From contig NZ_CP010431.2 of NCBI RefSeq assembly GCF_000814845.2, positions 4,526,001 through 4,590,000 on the forward strand: a DNA stretch of 64,000 nucleotides, read 5' to 3'. The first letter of the stretch is position 1; the number at the start of each line of letters is the position of its first letter. Shown here piece after piece: positions 27,976-36,230 of the stretch. Under the pieces are notes generated by a model. That model was not told the origin of the DNA. It was given only the letters and a program-made list of their open reading frames with translations, and did not search any database. Both the position numbers and the translations under genes were made by a program. The stretch comes from Pandoraea sputorum. GTDB taxonomy: Bacteria > Pseudomonadota > Gammaproteobacteria > Burkholderiales > Burkholderiaceae.

Positions 27976-29283
27976 TCAGACGCCCATCACGCGACGCCAG
28001 TAGGCGTACATGCCGCGAATCAGCGTTTCCGTGACCATGTGCTCGGTGTTTTCCACCCCAGTGCCACCCAACTCCGCCAGCACCCGATGCCACGGCTTCT
28101 GGGCGAAGCCCTCCTGCGAGCACTCGATGGCCTCGCCGTCGTCGGCGGACACAAACCCCGCCGGGCCGAACAGATTGGCCTGGCGCAGACGTCGCTGGGT
28201 CATTTCCTCGGTGTCGTCTTCAAATCCGAAGTGCGTCCACACAAAGTCGAACGCGTTATGGCCGCGCGGCTGGATATGTCGTGTGGACACCGAATTGACC
28301 TGTTGCTGAAGGATGACGCTGGGAAACAGTGTCATGAGGACCGCCGTCGGCCCCTTCCACCAGTCCTCCTGCACGATGTCGAGAAAGCGCATGTCGTTGA
28401 GCGCCATCGACTCCTTGAAGCTCGACACTCCGGACGTCACCTCGCCGCCCCCGCCCTGTCCGCGCGTGGAAACCATCGCCGCGTGACGTCCATGCGCGTC
28501 CATCACCAGCCGCGACTTGTTGTCGGCGCGCCAGAGGCCGAAGGTGACGAACCACGTATGCAGCAACCCCGGGTGATACGGATCCTTGATGTTCTCCTGC
28601 ATCAGCTTCCAGTTACCCGGAATGCGTTGCTTGTTGTAGCCGAGAATTTTGAGCTTGCGTCCGTCGAACAGCCGGTCGAAGTACGCACAGATGTCCGGCC
28701 CCAGGAAGTCCTCCAGCAATTCGACATCGTGATCGAACGACGCGAAGATCACCCCGCCGCGCGTGGCGACCTTCAGTTTCGTGAGTCCGTGATCCTCCGG
28801 CCGAAAGTCCTTCGGCATGCCGCCGTTGACCTTGCCGTCCTGCTTCACGCCGCGCCGGAACGGCACACCTTGCAGGTTGCCCTTCAGGTCGTAGTTCCAC
28901 TGGTGGTACGGGCAGTGAAAATCGGTGCGGTTACCGCGCTTCTCCCGGCAGAACTTCATGCCTCGATGCGCACATACGTTTTCAACCACATTGATCTCGC
29001 CGCTCGCGTCGCGCGTCACGATGACGGAGCGCTCGCCGATCACCGTGCGTTTGAAGTCGCCCGGATTCGGCACTTCGGCCTCAAGTCCGACGTAGTTCCA
29101 GTGCTGGCGATAAAAGCACTGCTCCAGTTCTCGACGGTGCAGTTGCTCGTCCGTGTAGACACGAAACGGGATGCGGCTGGAGCCCTCGGCGGGCCAGATG
29201 TCCGAGTTAGCCGACGCGTGCCCGGCGGCATCATGATCGGCACAGGGCGCCGGATCGAATCCGGTCTGGGGTGTTGTCGTCAC
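27976..29283 (-). CDS. Aromatic ring-hydroxylating oxygenase large (alpha) subunit (salicylate 5-hydroxylase NagG-like)
   Basis: Catalytic subunit of 435 residues. The Rieske centre has CAHRGMKFC...CPYHQW; the mononuclear iron site has DPYHPGLLH with the bridging Asp just before the first His. Stretches such as YVGLEAEVPNPGDFKRT and GVPFRRGVKQDGKVNGGMPKDF agree closely with what I recall of salicylate 5-hydroxylase NagG. It would hydroxylate salicylate or a substituted salicylate/benzoate, probably to a gentisate. The GTG at 29283 is preceded by AGGAG and was preferred over an open upstream extension. No gentisate dioxygenase gene lies in the window. Confidence 0.85.
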   Translation of the reverse strand: MTTTPQTGFDPAPCADHDAAGHASANSDIWPAEGSSRIPFRVYTDEQLHRRELEQCFYRQHWNYVGLEAEVPNPGDFKRTVIGERSVIVTRDASGEINVVENVCAHRGMKFCREKRGNRTDFHCPYHQWNYDLKGNLQGVPFRRGVKQDGKVNGGMPKDFRPEDHGLTKLKVATRGGVIFASFDHDVELLEDFLGPDICAYFDRLFDGRKLKILGYNKQRIPGNWKLMQENIKDPYHPGLLHTWFVTFGLWRADNKSRLVMDAHGRHAAMVSTRGQGGGGEVTSGVSSFKESMALNDMRFLDIVQEDWWKGPTAVLMTLFPSVILQQQVNSVSTRHIQPRGHNAFDFVWTHFGFEDDTEEMTQRRLRQANLFGPAGFVSADDGEAIECSQEGFAQKPWHRVLAELGGTGVENTEHMVTETLIRGMYAYWRRVMGV

Positions 29284-29317
29284 GTTCGTCTCCTGAGGGA
29301 TGCGGGGAATGCAGAAA

Positions 29318-30349
29318 TCACGCGGCCTTTGCGTAAAACGCGTCGGCGTAGATGTGTGCGCTGTCGATGCCACGCTGGCGAAGCAGGCGCGTCGCGGCGT
29401 CGACCATCGGCGGGGCGCCGCACAGATAGGCGCGCCAGCCGACAAAGGATTCGGGGGCGGCAAAATCGGCGGCAAGCGCGTCGGTCACGTGGCCGGTGCG
29501 GTATTGCGACTCGGTGCTCACATGCGTGCCTGGCGCAGATGAGGCCGCCACCGTCGTCACGAAGTGCAAGCGAATGCCTTCGTGACGCGCCGCGAGTTCA
29601 CGCAACCACGCGAGTCCATAGACGTCCTCGGCAGAACGCGCGCCGACGTAGATTTCGATGCGATTGGTCATGCCTCTGGCCAACGCGCCGCGCACGATCG
29701 ACAACACAGGTGCCAGACCAGTGCCACCCGCGACGCAGAGCATCGGGCCGTCGTGACGCGTACGCAGATACGACGTACCCAGCGGCCCGGAGACTCGCAC
29801 AGCGTCGCCCACCTTCAATTGCTCTTCGACGTAACCGGTGACAGCGCCGCCGGGCACGCGGCGAATGTGGAATTCGAGCGTGTCGTCGGCGTCGAGTCCC
29901 GCCATCGAATAGGGTCGGATATGTGCCGGTGTGAATTGCAGCGTGGCGTATTGCCCCGGCGAGAAGCTGAGCGGTTTGGAGGGCTTGAGCACCAGACGCT
30001 TGATATCGTGGGTCAACGACTCGATGGCCAGCACCGTCGCCTTGAGAATTTTCGCCGGATGCACCACGACTTCGTCCAGCGCAGGTAACTCGATTTCGCA
30101 ATCGCCGTGGACAGTCGACTGGCAGGCGAGTACGTAACGTTCGTCTGAAAGCCCTTCGTCATGGTGACGATACTCGACGCCCTCCGCCTCACGCACGTCC
30201 CCCGAGACCACACGGCACCGACACGTCCCGCAACGGCCGGACAGGCAACTGTACGACACCGGAATGTGGCGATCGGTCAGGACTTTGAGAAGGTTGTCGC
30301 CCGAGGCGACGTCAAGTCGCTCTCCGAGCGGCTGCACGTGAACTTGCAT
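29318..30349 (-). CDS. Ring-hydroxylating oxygenase ferredoxin reductase (NagAa-like)
   Basis: NAD(P)H-dependent electron-transfer component of 343 residues and first gene of the operon. The N-terminal plant-type [2Fe-2S] domain has CLSGRCGTCRC and a fourth Cys in LACQS. The FAD domain has RPYSMAG and the NAD domain GGTGLAPVLSIVRG, ending AYLCGAPPMVDAA...IYADAFY. It closely resembles NahAa/NagAa of naphthalene and salicylate systems. A divergent NahR-like regulator and an operator-like repeat lie upstream. Confidence 0.9.
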   Translation of the reverse strand: MQVHVQPLGERLDVASGDNLLKVLTDRHIPVSYSCLSGRCGTCRCRVVSGDVREAEGVEYRHHDEGLSDERYVLACQSTVHGDCEIELPALDEVVVHPAKILKATVLAIESLTHDIKRLVLKPSKPLSFSPGQYATLQFTPAHIRPYSMAGLDADDTLEFHIRRVPGGAVTGYVEEQLKVGDAVRVSGPLGTSYLRTRHDGPMLCVAGGTGLAPVLSIVRGALARGMTNRIEIYVGARSAEDVYGLAWLRELAARHEGIRLHFVTTVAASSAPGTHVSTESQYRTGHVTDALAADFAAPESFVGWRAYLCGAPPMVDAATRLLRQRGIDSAHIYADAFYAKAA

Positions 30350-30435
30350 GGGGATTGTCTCCGTTCTGACGGTGCCCTCCGGGCACCGCTGATGGCGTTA
30401 AGACGCCGTTTGCAAGAAGCATCGCGCAACGAACG

Positions 30436-30463
30436 ATATAAACCAATAGAATCTCGTTTATAT
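30436..30463. promoter_or_regulatory. Inverted repeat between the oxygenase operon and its LysR regulator
   Basis: Perfect 8-base arms ATATAAAC (30436-30443) and GTTTATAT (30456-30463) are separated by 12 nt, so the arms are about two helical turns apart. It sits in the 182-base divergent spacer, where a LysR-type activator would be expected to bind. Confidence 0.6.
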
Positions 30464-30531
30464 GCCCTATAAATTTCATTGATTTTGCTCAAATTAGCGC
30501 CCCGCGTCGAGACGACACATATGGACTCGCT

Positions 30532-31470
30532 ATGGACTTGCATGCCGTCGATCTGAACCTGCTGGTGGTTTTCCAGCACCTCTACAACGCACGACGCGTA
30601 TCCCGCGTCGCCGAAGCTCTCGGCGTGACGCAACCAGCCGTCAGCAATTCGCTCGCCCGTCTGCGTAAGTTGTTCAATGACGAGCTTTTCATCCGCACAT
30701 CGCGGGGCATGCTACCCACGCCGATGGCCACCGAGCTGGCCGAACCGGTCGCGACGGCCCTCGACGCGCTGCACGGTGTGTTCAACCGCCAACTGGCATT
30801 CGATCCGGCCACGAGCCAGCGTGCGTTTCAGATTGCGATGACGGATATCGGCGAGGTGCATTTCCTGCCGAAGCTGATGCACGCCTTAGGGGAGCGCGCG
30901 CCGGGCATTACGGTCAGCACGGTGCGCAATACGGCAGTGAACCTGCGCGAGGAGATGGCGGCGGGGCAGGTGGATCTGGCCGTCGGGCATCTGCCGGATC
31001 TCTCGGCGGAGTTCTTTCAGCGGCGTCTGTTCCGGCAGAAGTACGTGTGCATGTTTCGCCCCGGACATCCGCTCGATCGCGTGACGACGTCTGCACGATC
31101 GAAGAAGACGTCGACGGCACGCATGACGCGGGAAGACTTCGAGCGATCCGAACAAGTGATGGTGGTGGCCGCAGGCACCGGCCATGGACAGGTCGACGAG
31201 TTCATGGCGCGCGCTCACGTGCAACGCAACATACGTTTGCGCGTGCCCCACTTCGTCGCGCTGGCCGACATCCTCCATGCCACGGACCTCATCGCGACCG
31301 TGACGGAGAAGTTCGCGCAGCGCAGCGCGCAGCACTTCGGTTTGCGTTACGTCGACCATCCCCTCGACATTCCCGACGTGCAGATCAATCTGTTCTGGCA
31401 CGCGCGATATCACCGCGAGCCAGCAAGTCAGTGGATGCGTACGCTGCTGTTCGAATTGTTCTCGGAGTGA
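30532..31470 (+). CDS. LysR-family regulator (NahR/NagR-like)
   Basis: Transcription factor of 312 residues with an N-terminal winged helix (DLNLLVVFQHLYNARRVSRVAEALGVTQPAVSNSLARLR) and a C-terminal effector domain. Many stretches agree with NahR, the salicylate-responsive activator, for example AMTDIGEVHFLPKLM, STVRNTAVNL, VVAAGTGHGQVDEFM and FWHARYH. It is divergent from the oxygenase operon and is probably its salicylate-responsive activator. Compared with NahR as I remember it, there is an extra basic stretch of about 11 residues near residue 188 (TTSARSKKTSTARM). Its 3' end faces the glycosyltransferase gene. Confidence 0.88.
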   Translation: MDLHAVDLNLLVVFQHLYNARRVSRVAEALGVTQPAVSNSLARLRKLFNDELFIRTSRGMLPTPMATELAEPVATALDALHGVFNRQLAFDPATSQRAFQIAMTDIGEVHFLPKLMHALGERAPGITVSTVRNTAVNLREEMAAGQVDLAVGHLPDLSAEFFQRRLFRQKYVCMFRPGHPLDRVTTSARSKKTSTARMTREDFERSEQVMVVAAGTGHGQVDEFMARAHVQRNIRLRVPHFVALADILHATDLIATVTEKFAQRSAQHFGLRYVDHPLDIPDVQINLFWHARYHREPASQWMRTLLFELFSE

Positions 31471-31513
31471 CGAAGAAGCGACGAAGCCGTCCGTCGTCAG
31501 TCGTCAGTGACGC

Positions 31514-32629
31514 TCAGCGCCCGTGCCACGTTTCCCATAGCCCGCGCCAGAACGCATTGGCATTGCGGCGCGCGCGCCAGCGAAGATTCGGCAGTGAGAC
31601 GCCGAGCCATTGCGCAGCATCGTCGATGCGGCGCTCGCCGAAGCGCCCGGGGGCTTCGAACAGATCGACATAGGCCTGACGGTAGTGCCCGACCAGGGTG
31701 GCGTCGTGATAGTAGGTTTCCATCCATTTGCGCGACGCCGCACCGATCTCCGCGCGCAACGCCGCGTTCGTCAGCAACTCCACCAGCGGTGCCTCGGCCG
31801 CTTCGAGCGGCACGTCGACCCAGGGCAAATCGCATGCGCCCGTGAGACGCCGCAATTGCGATTGCACGCGATTGTCGAGATGTCCCAGCGTGGGCTTGCC
31901 TTGCGATAACGCCTCAAGCCCGGAGAGGTGATAGTTGCCCGTCACGCATTCGTCGAGCGCGATCGCAGCACGTTGCTTGATTCGCAAACACTCGTCGTGC
32001 GGTGTACCGGTGATGAGTCGAACCTCGCACAGCCCGCGACGTTCCAGTTTTCGCAGCAGACGCAATGTCTGCGGCGCCCCCTTCGTCTCCCAGCGCTTGC
32101 GCCATCCAGACGAGCGCCCGCTTGGCGAGAACACGACCACCGGGCGCCCAGTCTCGCCCGCACATTCGGGATGCGGCAGATAGCGTGCGTCGTCGAGCGG
32201 CACGATGTTGGGCACGACGCGCGCGAACGGATAGAAGCGCTCCGGCCCCTGCGCGATCACGAGTTGGGGAAGCGGATCGTTGACGATGCGCTCGCGCATC
32301 ACTGCGTCGTCGCGAGACCAGAGTTCGGGCGCGGAGTGGAACTGACGGATCAGCTTCTTGTGGCCGAAACGCGTGAGCAGATCCGCGCCGAACGTCGTTT
32401 CCATCGGGAAAATCTGATGGATGTGGATGACGTCCGCTTCGGCAATGACATCGAGCGCCTCCTCACGCTGACGCTGCCAGTCGAGATCGACAGCGAACGT
32501 GCGCGACGCGTACGCCGCAGCGTTGTAGACAACATGCCGCGCCGCGATATCGGTGTGCCGGTTCAGTGCCGCGACGATATTGCCCGGACTACCCGCCACC
32601 GGCGTGTGGGAGAGGTGAACGACCTTCAT
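31514..32629 (-). CDS. Glycosyltransferase-like protein (GT-B type)
   Basis: Protein of 371 residues that looks like a family 4-type glycosyltransferase: N-terminal MKVVHLSHTPVAGSPGNIVAAL, a middle VVPNIVPLDD, the start of the second Rossmann domain at RPVVVFSPSGR, and a C-terminal sugar-nucleotide region with YHLSGLEALSQGKPTLG (Glu in the usual EXXXXGXP-like position). It has no signal peptide or obvious membrane segments and so would act at the cytosolic face of the membrane. No other polysaccharide gene is next to it, so donor and acceptor are unknown. Confidence 0.75.
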   Translation of the reverse strand: MKVVHLSHTPVAGSPGNIVAALNRHTDIAARHVVYNAAAYASRTFAVDLDWQRQREEALDVIAEADVIHIHQIFPMETTFGADLLTRFGHKKLIRQFHSAPELWSRDDAVMRERIVNDPLPQLVIAQGPERFYPFARVVPNIVPLDDARYLPHPECAGETGRPVVVFSPSGRSSGWRKRWETKGAPQTLRLLRKLERRGLCEVRLITGTPHDECLRIKQRAAIALDECVTGNYHLSGLEALSQGKPTLGHLDNRVQSQLRRLTGACDLPWVDVPLEAAEAPLVELLTNAALRAEIGAASRKWMETYYHDATLVGHYRQAYVDLFEAPGRFGERRIDDAAQWLGVSLPNLRWRARRNANAFWRGLWETWHGR

Positions 32630-32947
32630 GCGCGCAGTCTAGATCGACGTTCGGCGCGTGAGTTTACGTGGGACGTTGAGCCAGCTTACGTCGCGTTACG
32701 TCACGTTACGGCGGTAATACGTTGACGTCGACATTCCAGCGATGGCCGACCTGAGGGTCATATTCGCCGAAGCCCGCAGTGACGCGGCGTTCGAAGCGAC
32801 TTCCCTTCAGGACAACATGTCTTCGCGGTCCTTACAACCGCCTCCGAAGCCCCTAAGTCAGTTGCATTTCTTACGCTCACGACGCGCCTACGGGAGACGT
32901 GAAAATCCGACGTCTCCCAGTTGGCATGTCCCCGCGTGACCCAGTCT
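32630..32947. other. Intergenic region upstream of the glycosyltransferase gene
   Basis: No gene is supported. It contains a cluster of direct repeats of TTACG(T/G) spaced by 10 bases at 32686, 32696 and 32706, with a further TTACG at 32664, within about 80 bases of the glycosyltransferase start. The remainder, to the SDR stop at 32948, shows nothing I can identify. Confidence 0.5.
32686..32715. repeat. Ten-base-phased direct repeats (TTACGTC type)
   Basis: Three successive 10-base units, TTACGTCGCG, TTACGTCACG and TTACGGCGGT, 57-86 bases upstream of the glycosyltransferase start; a fourth TTACG lies at 32664. Helical phasing suggests cooperative binding of a regulator on one DNA face. Confidence 0.5.
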
Positions 32948-33691
32948 TCAGGCGTTGAAACCGCCGTCGATGGTCAGGCTCGCGCCCGTCACGAAACCGG
33001 CGTCTTCGCTGGCGACATACGCCACCATCGCTGCGATCTCTGCCGGGTGTGCATGACGCTTGATCGCCATCACGTCGTGCATGCCACCGGCATGCTCACC
33101 GGCAGCCGGGTTCATGTCGGTGTTGGTCGGCCCCGGTTGTACGTTGTTGACGGTAATTCCACGCGGACCGAGGTCACGCGCCATGCCCTTCACGAGACCG
33201 ACCAGTGCCGACTTGCTCATTGCATACGTCGCGAAACCGGGGAACGGAATACGTTCGGCGTTGCACGAGCCAATGTTGATGATGCGGCCGCCGTCGCCCA
33301 TGTGCGCGAGCGCTGCCTTCGACGCGACGAACACTGCACGCACGTTGATGTTAAGCATGCGATCGAACTCGTCGAGCGCCAGGTCGGCGATGTTGCCCAT
33401 CGAGAAGACACCAGCATTGTTCACCAGAATGTCGATCTTGCCGAGTTGACGTGCCGCTTCGTTCACCGCACGCGTGAGCGCTTCGGGGTTTGCGACGTCC
33501 GCTTGCAGGGCAATCGCCCGGCCGCCGGAGGCCTGAATGCGCGCTGCCAGCACCTCGGCAGCTTCCTTCGAGCCGTGATACGTAAAGGCGACCGCAGCGC
33601 CGTCGTCGGCGAGTCGCTGCACGACAGCCGCGCCGATACCGCGCGAGCCGCCCGTCACGAAAGCCACCTTGCCTTGAAAGTTCGTTGCCAT
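32948..33691 (-). CDS. SDR-family oxidoreductase
   Basis: Classical short-chain dehydrogenase/reductase of 247 residues, probably NADP-dependent. It shows the cofactor motif VTGGSRGIG (12-20), the NNAG motif (87-90), the catalytic Ser in INIGSCNAER and the YxxxK pair in YAMSKSA. The C-terminal TGASLTIDGGFNA is typical. Substrate unknown. The ATG at 33691 begins the domain; an open extension upstream lacks family resemblance. It is divergent from a LysR regulator 108 bases away, which probably controls it. Confidence 0.9.
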   Translation of the reverse strand: MATNFQGKVAFVTGGSRGIGAAVVQRLADDGAAVAFTYHGSKEAAEVLAARIQASGGRAIALQADVANPEALTRAVNEAARQLGKIDILVNNAGVFSMGNIADLALDEFDRMLNINVRAVFVASKAALAHMGDGGRIINIGSCNAERIPFPGFATYAMSKSALVGLVKGMARDLGPRGITVNNVQPGPTNTDMNPAAGEHAGGMHDVMAIKRHAHPAEIAAMVAYVASEDAGFVTGASLTIDGGFNA

Positions 33692-33750
33692 GATGTTGCT
33701 CCACTGGGTTAGGAAGTGAACGCAGTATCGGCTTCGAATTACCTTCAAAC

Positions 33751-33766
33751 TAGACCATAATGTCTA
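33751..33766. promoter_or_regulatory. LysR-type operator candidate between SDR and LysR genes
   Basis: Five-base arms TAGAC and GTCTA with a 6-nt centre (CATAAT) in the 108-base divergent spacer. Size and symmetry suit a LysR-type recognition half. Confidence 0.45.
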
Positions 33767-33799
33767 TCATCACTTTCAACCCAATGGAACAAGTGAAAG

Positions 33800-34750
33800 A
33801 TGGACGCCCTGCATCTGATCGAATCGTTCGTGCTTAGCGCCCGCGCCGGAAGTTTCTCGGCGGCCGCGCGTCGACTGGGTATGACGCCTGCCGCCGTCAG
33901 CAAGAACGTAGCGCGCCTTGAAGCGCAGCTTGGTCTGCGACTGTTCCATCGGAGCACCCGCAGTCTTACGCTGACAGCGGGCGGCGAACGATTCCTGCTT
34001 GATGTCGATAGCCCGTTCGCGGCGCTGACCGACGCGTTTTCGCGTGCGGCCGAGCGCGAGAGTGCACCGTCCGGAACGCTGAAAGTGAGCGTGGCGCACT
34101 CGTTCGGGCGCGAGTATCTCGTCCCGATGCTCGGCGACTTTCTCACCCGCTATCCGGACATCGTGCCCGACTGGCGTTTCGACAATCGCAGCGTGGACGT
34201 TGTCGGCGAGGGATTCGATGCAGCCATCGGCGGTGGCATCGAACTCACGCCAGGGGTCATCGCGCGACGTCTCGCGCCGACCTATGCGGTCATGTGTGCG
34301 TCTGCCACTTATATGGCGGGACGTGCGGCGCCGGCGCACCCGTCCGAGCTGAGCTCGTTCGATGCAGTGATCCGCCGCTCCGGCATGTCGGGACGCTTGC
34401 GCGCGTGGGACTTGCGCAACGTCGATGGTGAGCGCGTCACCGTCGAAGCCCGAACGCGGATGATCTTCGACGATCCCGAGGCGATGGCGCATGCCGTTGC
34501 GCTGGGCTATGGCGTGGCGCTCCTGCCCATGCCGCATGCCGCCCCGATGCTCGCCGATGGCCGCATTCAGCGGCTACTGCCGGGATGGTTCGACGAGTAC
34601 GGCGGCGTATCCATCTACTACTCGAACAAGAAGCTGCTGCCGCTGCGCACGCGCGTGTTTGTCGATCACGTGGCGCAGGCGTTCGAAGCACAACAACTCG
34701 CAGCACGCTTCGACTGGCGATGGACTGCGACGGCGGGAAAGTCAAAGTGA
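33800..34750 (+). CDS. LysR-family transcriptional regulator (CrgA-like)
   Basis: Regulator of 316 residues. The N-terminal winged helix reads MDALHLIESFVLSARAGSFSAAARRLGMTPAAVSK in pieces typical of the family, with the HTH at about 18-37, followed by LGLRLFHRSTRSLTLTAGG. The C-terminal ligand-binding domain has DVVGEGFDAAIGGG. It belongs to the large CrgA/DmlR-type group of proteobacterial LysR proteins. It is divergent from the SDR gene, its probable target. Confidence 0.9.
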   Translation: MDALHLIESFVLSARAGSFSAAARRLGMTPAAVSKNVARLEAQLGLRLFHRSTRSLTLTAGGERFLLDVDSPFAALTDAFSRAAERESAPSGTLKVSVAHSFGREYLVPMLGDFLTRYPDIVPDWRFDNRSVDVVGEGFDAAIGGGIELTPGVIARRLAPTYAVMCASATYMAGRAAPAHPSELSSFDAVIRRSGMSGRLRAWDLRNVDGERVTVEARTRMIFDDPEAMAHAVALGYGVALLPMPHAAPMLADGRIQRLLPGWFDEYGGVSIYYSNKKLLPLRTRVFVDHVAQAFEAQQLAARFDWRWTATAGKSK

Positions 34751-34816
34751 AGCGGTGGCCCCGTGAGCCACGCCAACGCGCTATGCGTCCGGCGTCCCCG
34801 GTGATGCGAGCGCCAT

Positions 34817-35176
34817 TTAGCGATGCGCGAGGATGTTGAGCAGACGTCCGAGCGGATCGCGGACGTAGAAACGCCGAACGCCCCACGGTTCGTCGGCGGG
34901 GCCGTATTCGATGGCGACGCCGGCTTCGCGCATACGTGCAAGCGCTTCGTCGACATCGTCCACTTCGATGGACAGATCCGGCACCGGTGTGCCGTTGCCG
35001 CCTTCGGTAGCGACGCTCATCTGCACGGACATCTTCGACGCATTGCCATACGTCGCAATCCAGCCGTGGTCCATCAGCAAATCTAGTCCCAGCAGTTCGC
35101 CGTAAAAGCGCTGCGCCGCTTGCAGCGCCTGTGGCGACGGCGCGGCAAGATTCGCAACAATGCGGTTGACCTTCAT
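34817..35176 (-). CDS. VOC-family (glyoxalase/bleomycin-resistance type) protein
   Basis: Cytosolic protein of 119 residues with two beta-alpha-beta-beta-beta units: NRIVANLAAPSPQALQAAQRFYGELLGLDL at the N-terminus and LSIEVDDVDEALARMREAGVAI, then FYVRDPLGRLLNILAHR at the C-terminus. The usual metal-ligand positions are only partly preserved, so I cannot say whether it is an enzyme or a binding protein. It faces the LysR gene, with 66 bases between the stop codons. Confidence 0.82.
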   Translation of the reverse strand: MKVNRIVANLAAPSPQALQAAQRFYGELLGLDLLMDHGWIATYGNASKMSVQMSVATEGGNGTPVPDLSIEVDDVDEALARMREAGVAIEYGPADEPWGVRRFYVRDPLGRLLNILAHR

Positions 35177-35394
35177 CTTCGTCCTCCCAGAGATAGTGCG
35201 GATTTCGGTGCCCGTCGTCGTCGGGTCAATGCTTGGCTGCTTGTCTTTGACAACGTTAAAAGCGTAGCACGCGACCTAGGATTGACCGCACCTTGCGTTG
35301 TCGCCGTCCGTGCACTGTAATGAAAGCGTCTGCCGACGCGGTTTTCGGGGAGGAGAACGCCCCTGCGCCGGCTGCCACGGGGGGTGGGAGATCC

Positions 35395-35916
35395 ATGATG
35401 GACACCACCGGCAGGGCATTGCGTACATTGGGTACGTCGCGTGCGTCGCACATTCCGCACATTCGGCATATGCGACCGACGCGGCGCGGTCTGCACTGGC
35501 TGTGGAAAGCCGTGTGGATGACGTGTGCCCTTGGGGCGAGTGCGGCGAACGCCGAACCACCGAATTCCCCCTTTCCGCCGCCAACGCTGGAGGTGGAAGC
35601 TGCCGTCGGTCAGAAGGTCATGATCTGGGAGCAGACCAATCACAGCGTGCTGTGCCGCGACCTTGGCTCGCCGACCTTCGAACTCGACTCACGTCCCACG
35701 CTCGGCGAGGTCGCGCCCGAGTGGATCAGTTACGTCGTCCCGAAGGGTCAGCGATGCGAGGACATGAAGTTCTCGGGCATGATCGTCTGGTATCAGGCGG
35801 GCAACGTGCCGGGCACCGATGTCGTGACATGGCGCGTCGGCTTCCCCCGGGAATTTGGCAGTCACACACCCAACACAGGCGACCACCTCGTCACAACGCG
35901 CATCGTCATACGGTGA
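35395..35916 (+). CDS. Putative exported protein of unknown function
   Basis: No family recognised. From the ATG at 35395, which has a GGGAG site just before it, the product has 173 residues. An internal ATG at 35470 would place a good signal peptide (RRGLHWLWKAVWMTCALGA then ASAANA) right at the N-terminus, so either start is possible; an earlier ATG at 35320 is also in frame. The mature part (about 110 residues) is rich in beta-type sequence (VGQKVMIWEQ, EWISYVVPKGQ, MIVWYQAG, TWRVGF, LVTTRIVIR) and has two cysteines that could form a disulfide. It may be periplasmic. The bases before the signal peptide contain short near-repeats (CACATTC). Confidence 0.6.
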   Translation: MMDTTGRALRTLGTSRASHIPHIRHMRPTRRGLHWLWKAVWMTCALGASAANAEPPNSPFPPPTLEVEAAVGQKVMIWEQTNHSVLCRDLGSPTFELDSRPTLGEVAPEWISYVVPKGQRCEDMKFSGMIVWYQAGNVPGTDVVTWRVGFPREFGSHTPNTGDHLVTTRIVIR

Positions 35917-36044
35917 TGCAGTCACCCACTTCGGGATTATTCGGATTTGCCAGGCGATTTGTAACGAATCGCTTGCACTCGACGTATTGGGCCGAAATAG
36001 AATTTCCTCCGTGCCCCCTGTCCTGTGCTCGCCCAGAAATCCCG

Positions 36045-36224
36045 ATGATCAGACTCCCCTCCGAAACCCGAAAGAAACTCAAACATATTGCGAACTTTGC
36101 GCTGATTGGCGCCACGCTGACCGGCGTCGCCGTTGGCCGTACCGATCTTCCCTACGACCCACGCGACATCGTCGGCCTCATGACTGCGACACTCGCCGCG
36201 ATCTGGATTTTCCGCCGACGGTGA
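36045..36224 (+). CDS. Small membrane protein of unknown function
   Basis: Predicted protein of 59 residues (MIRLPSETRKK... ending AAIWIFRRR). A basic N-terminus precedes a hydrophobic stretch at about 14-30, and a second, DIVGLMTATLAAIWIF, lies near the C-terminus with a positive end. The layout fits a two-helix inner-membrane miniprotein. It ends 6 bases before the next small gene. No family recognised. The base composition here is less GC-rich than in the neighbours. Confidence 0.5.
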   Translation: MIRLPSETRKKLKHIANFALIGATLTGVAVGRTDLPYDPRDIVGLMTATLAAIWIFRRR

Positions 36225-36230
36225 GGCGAT

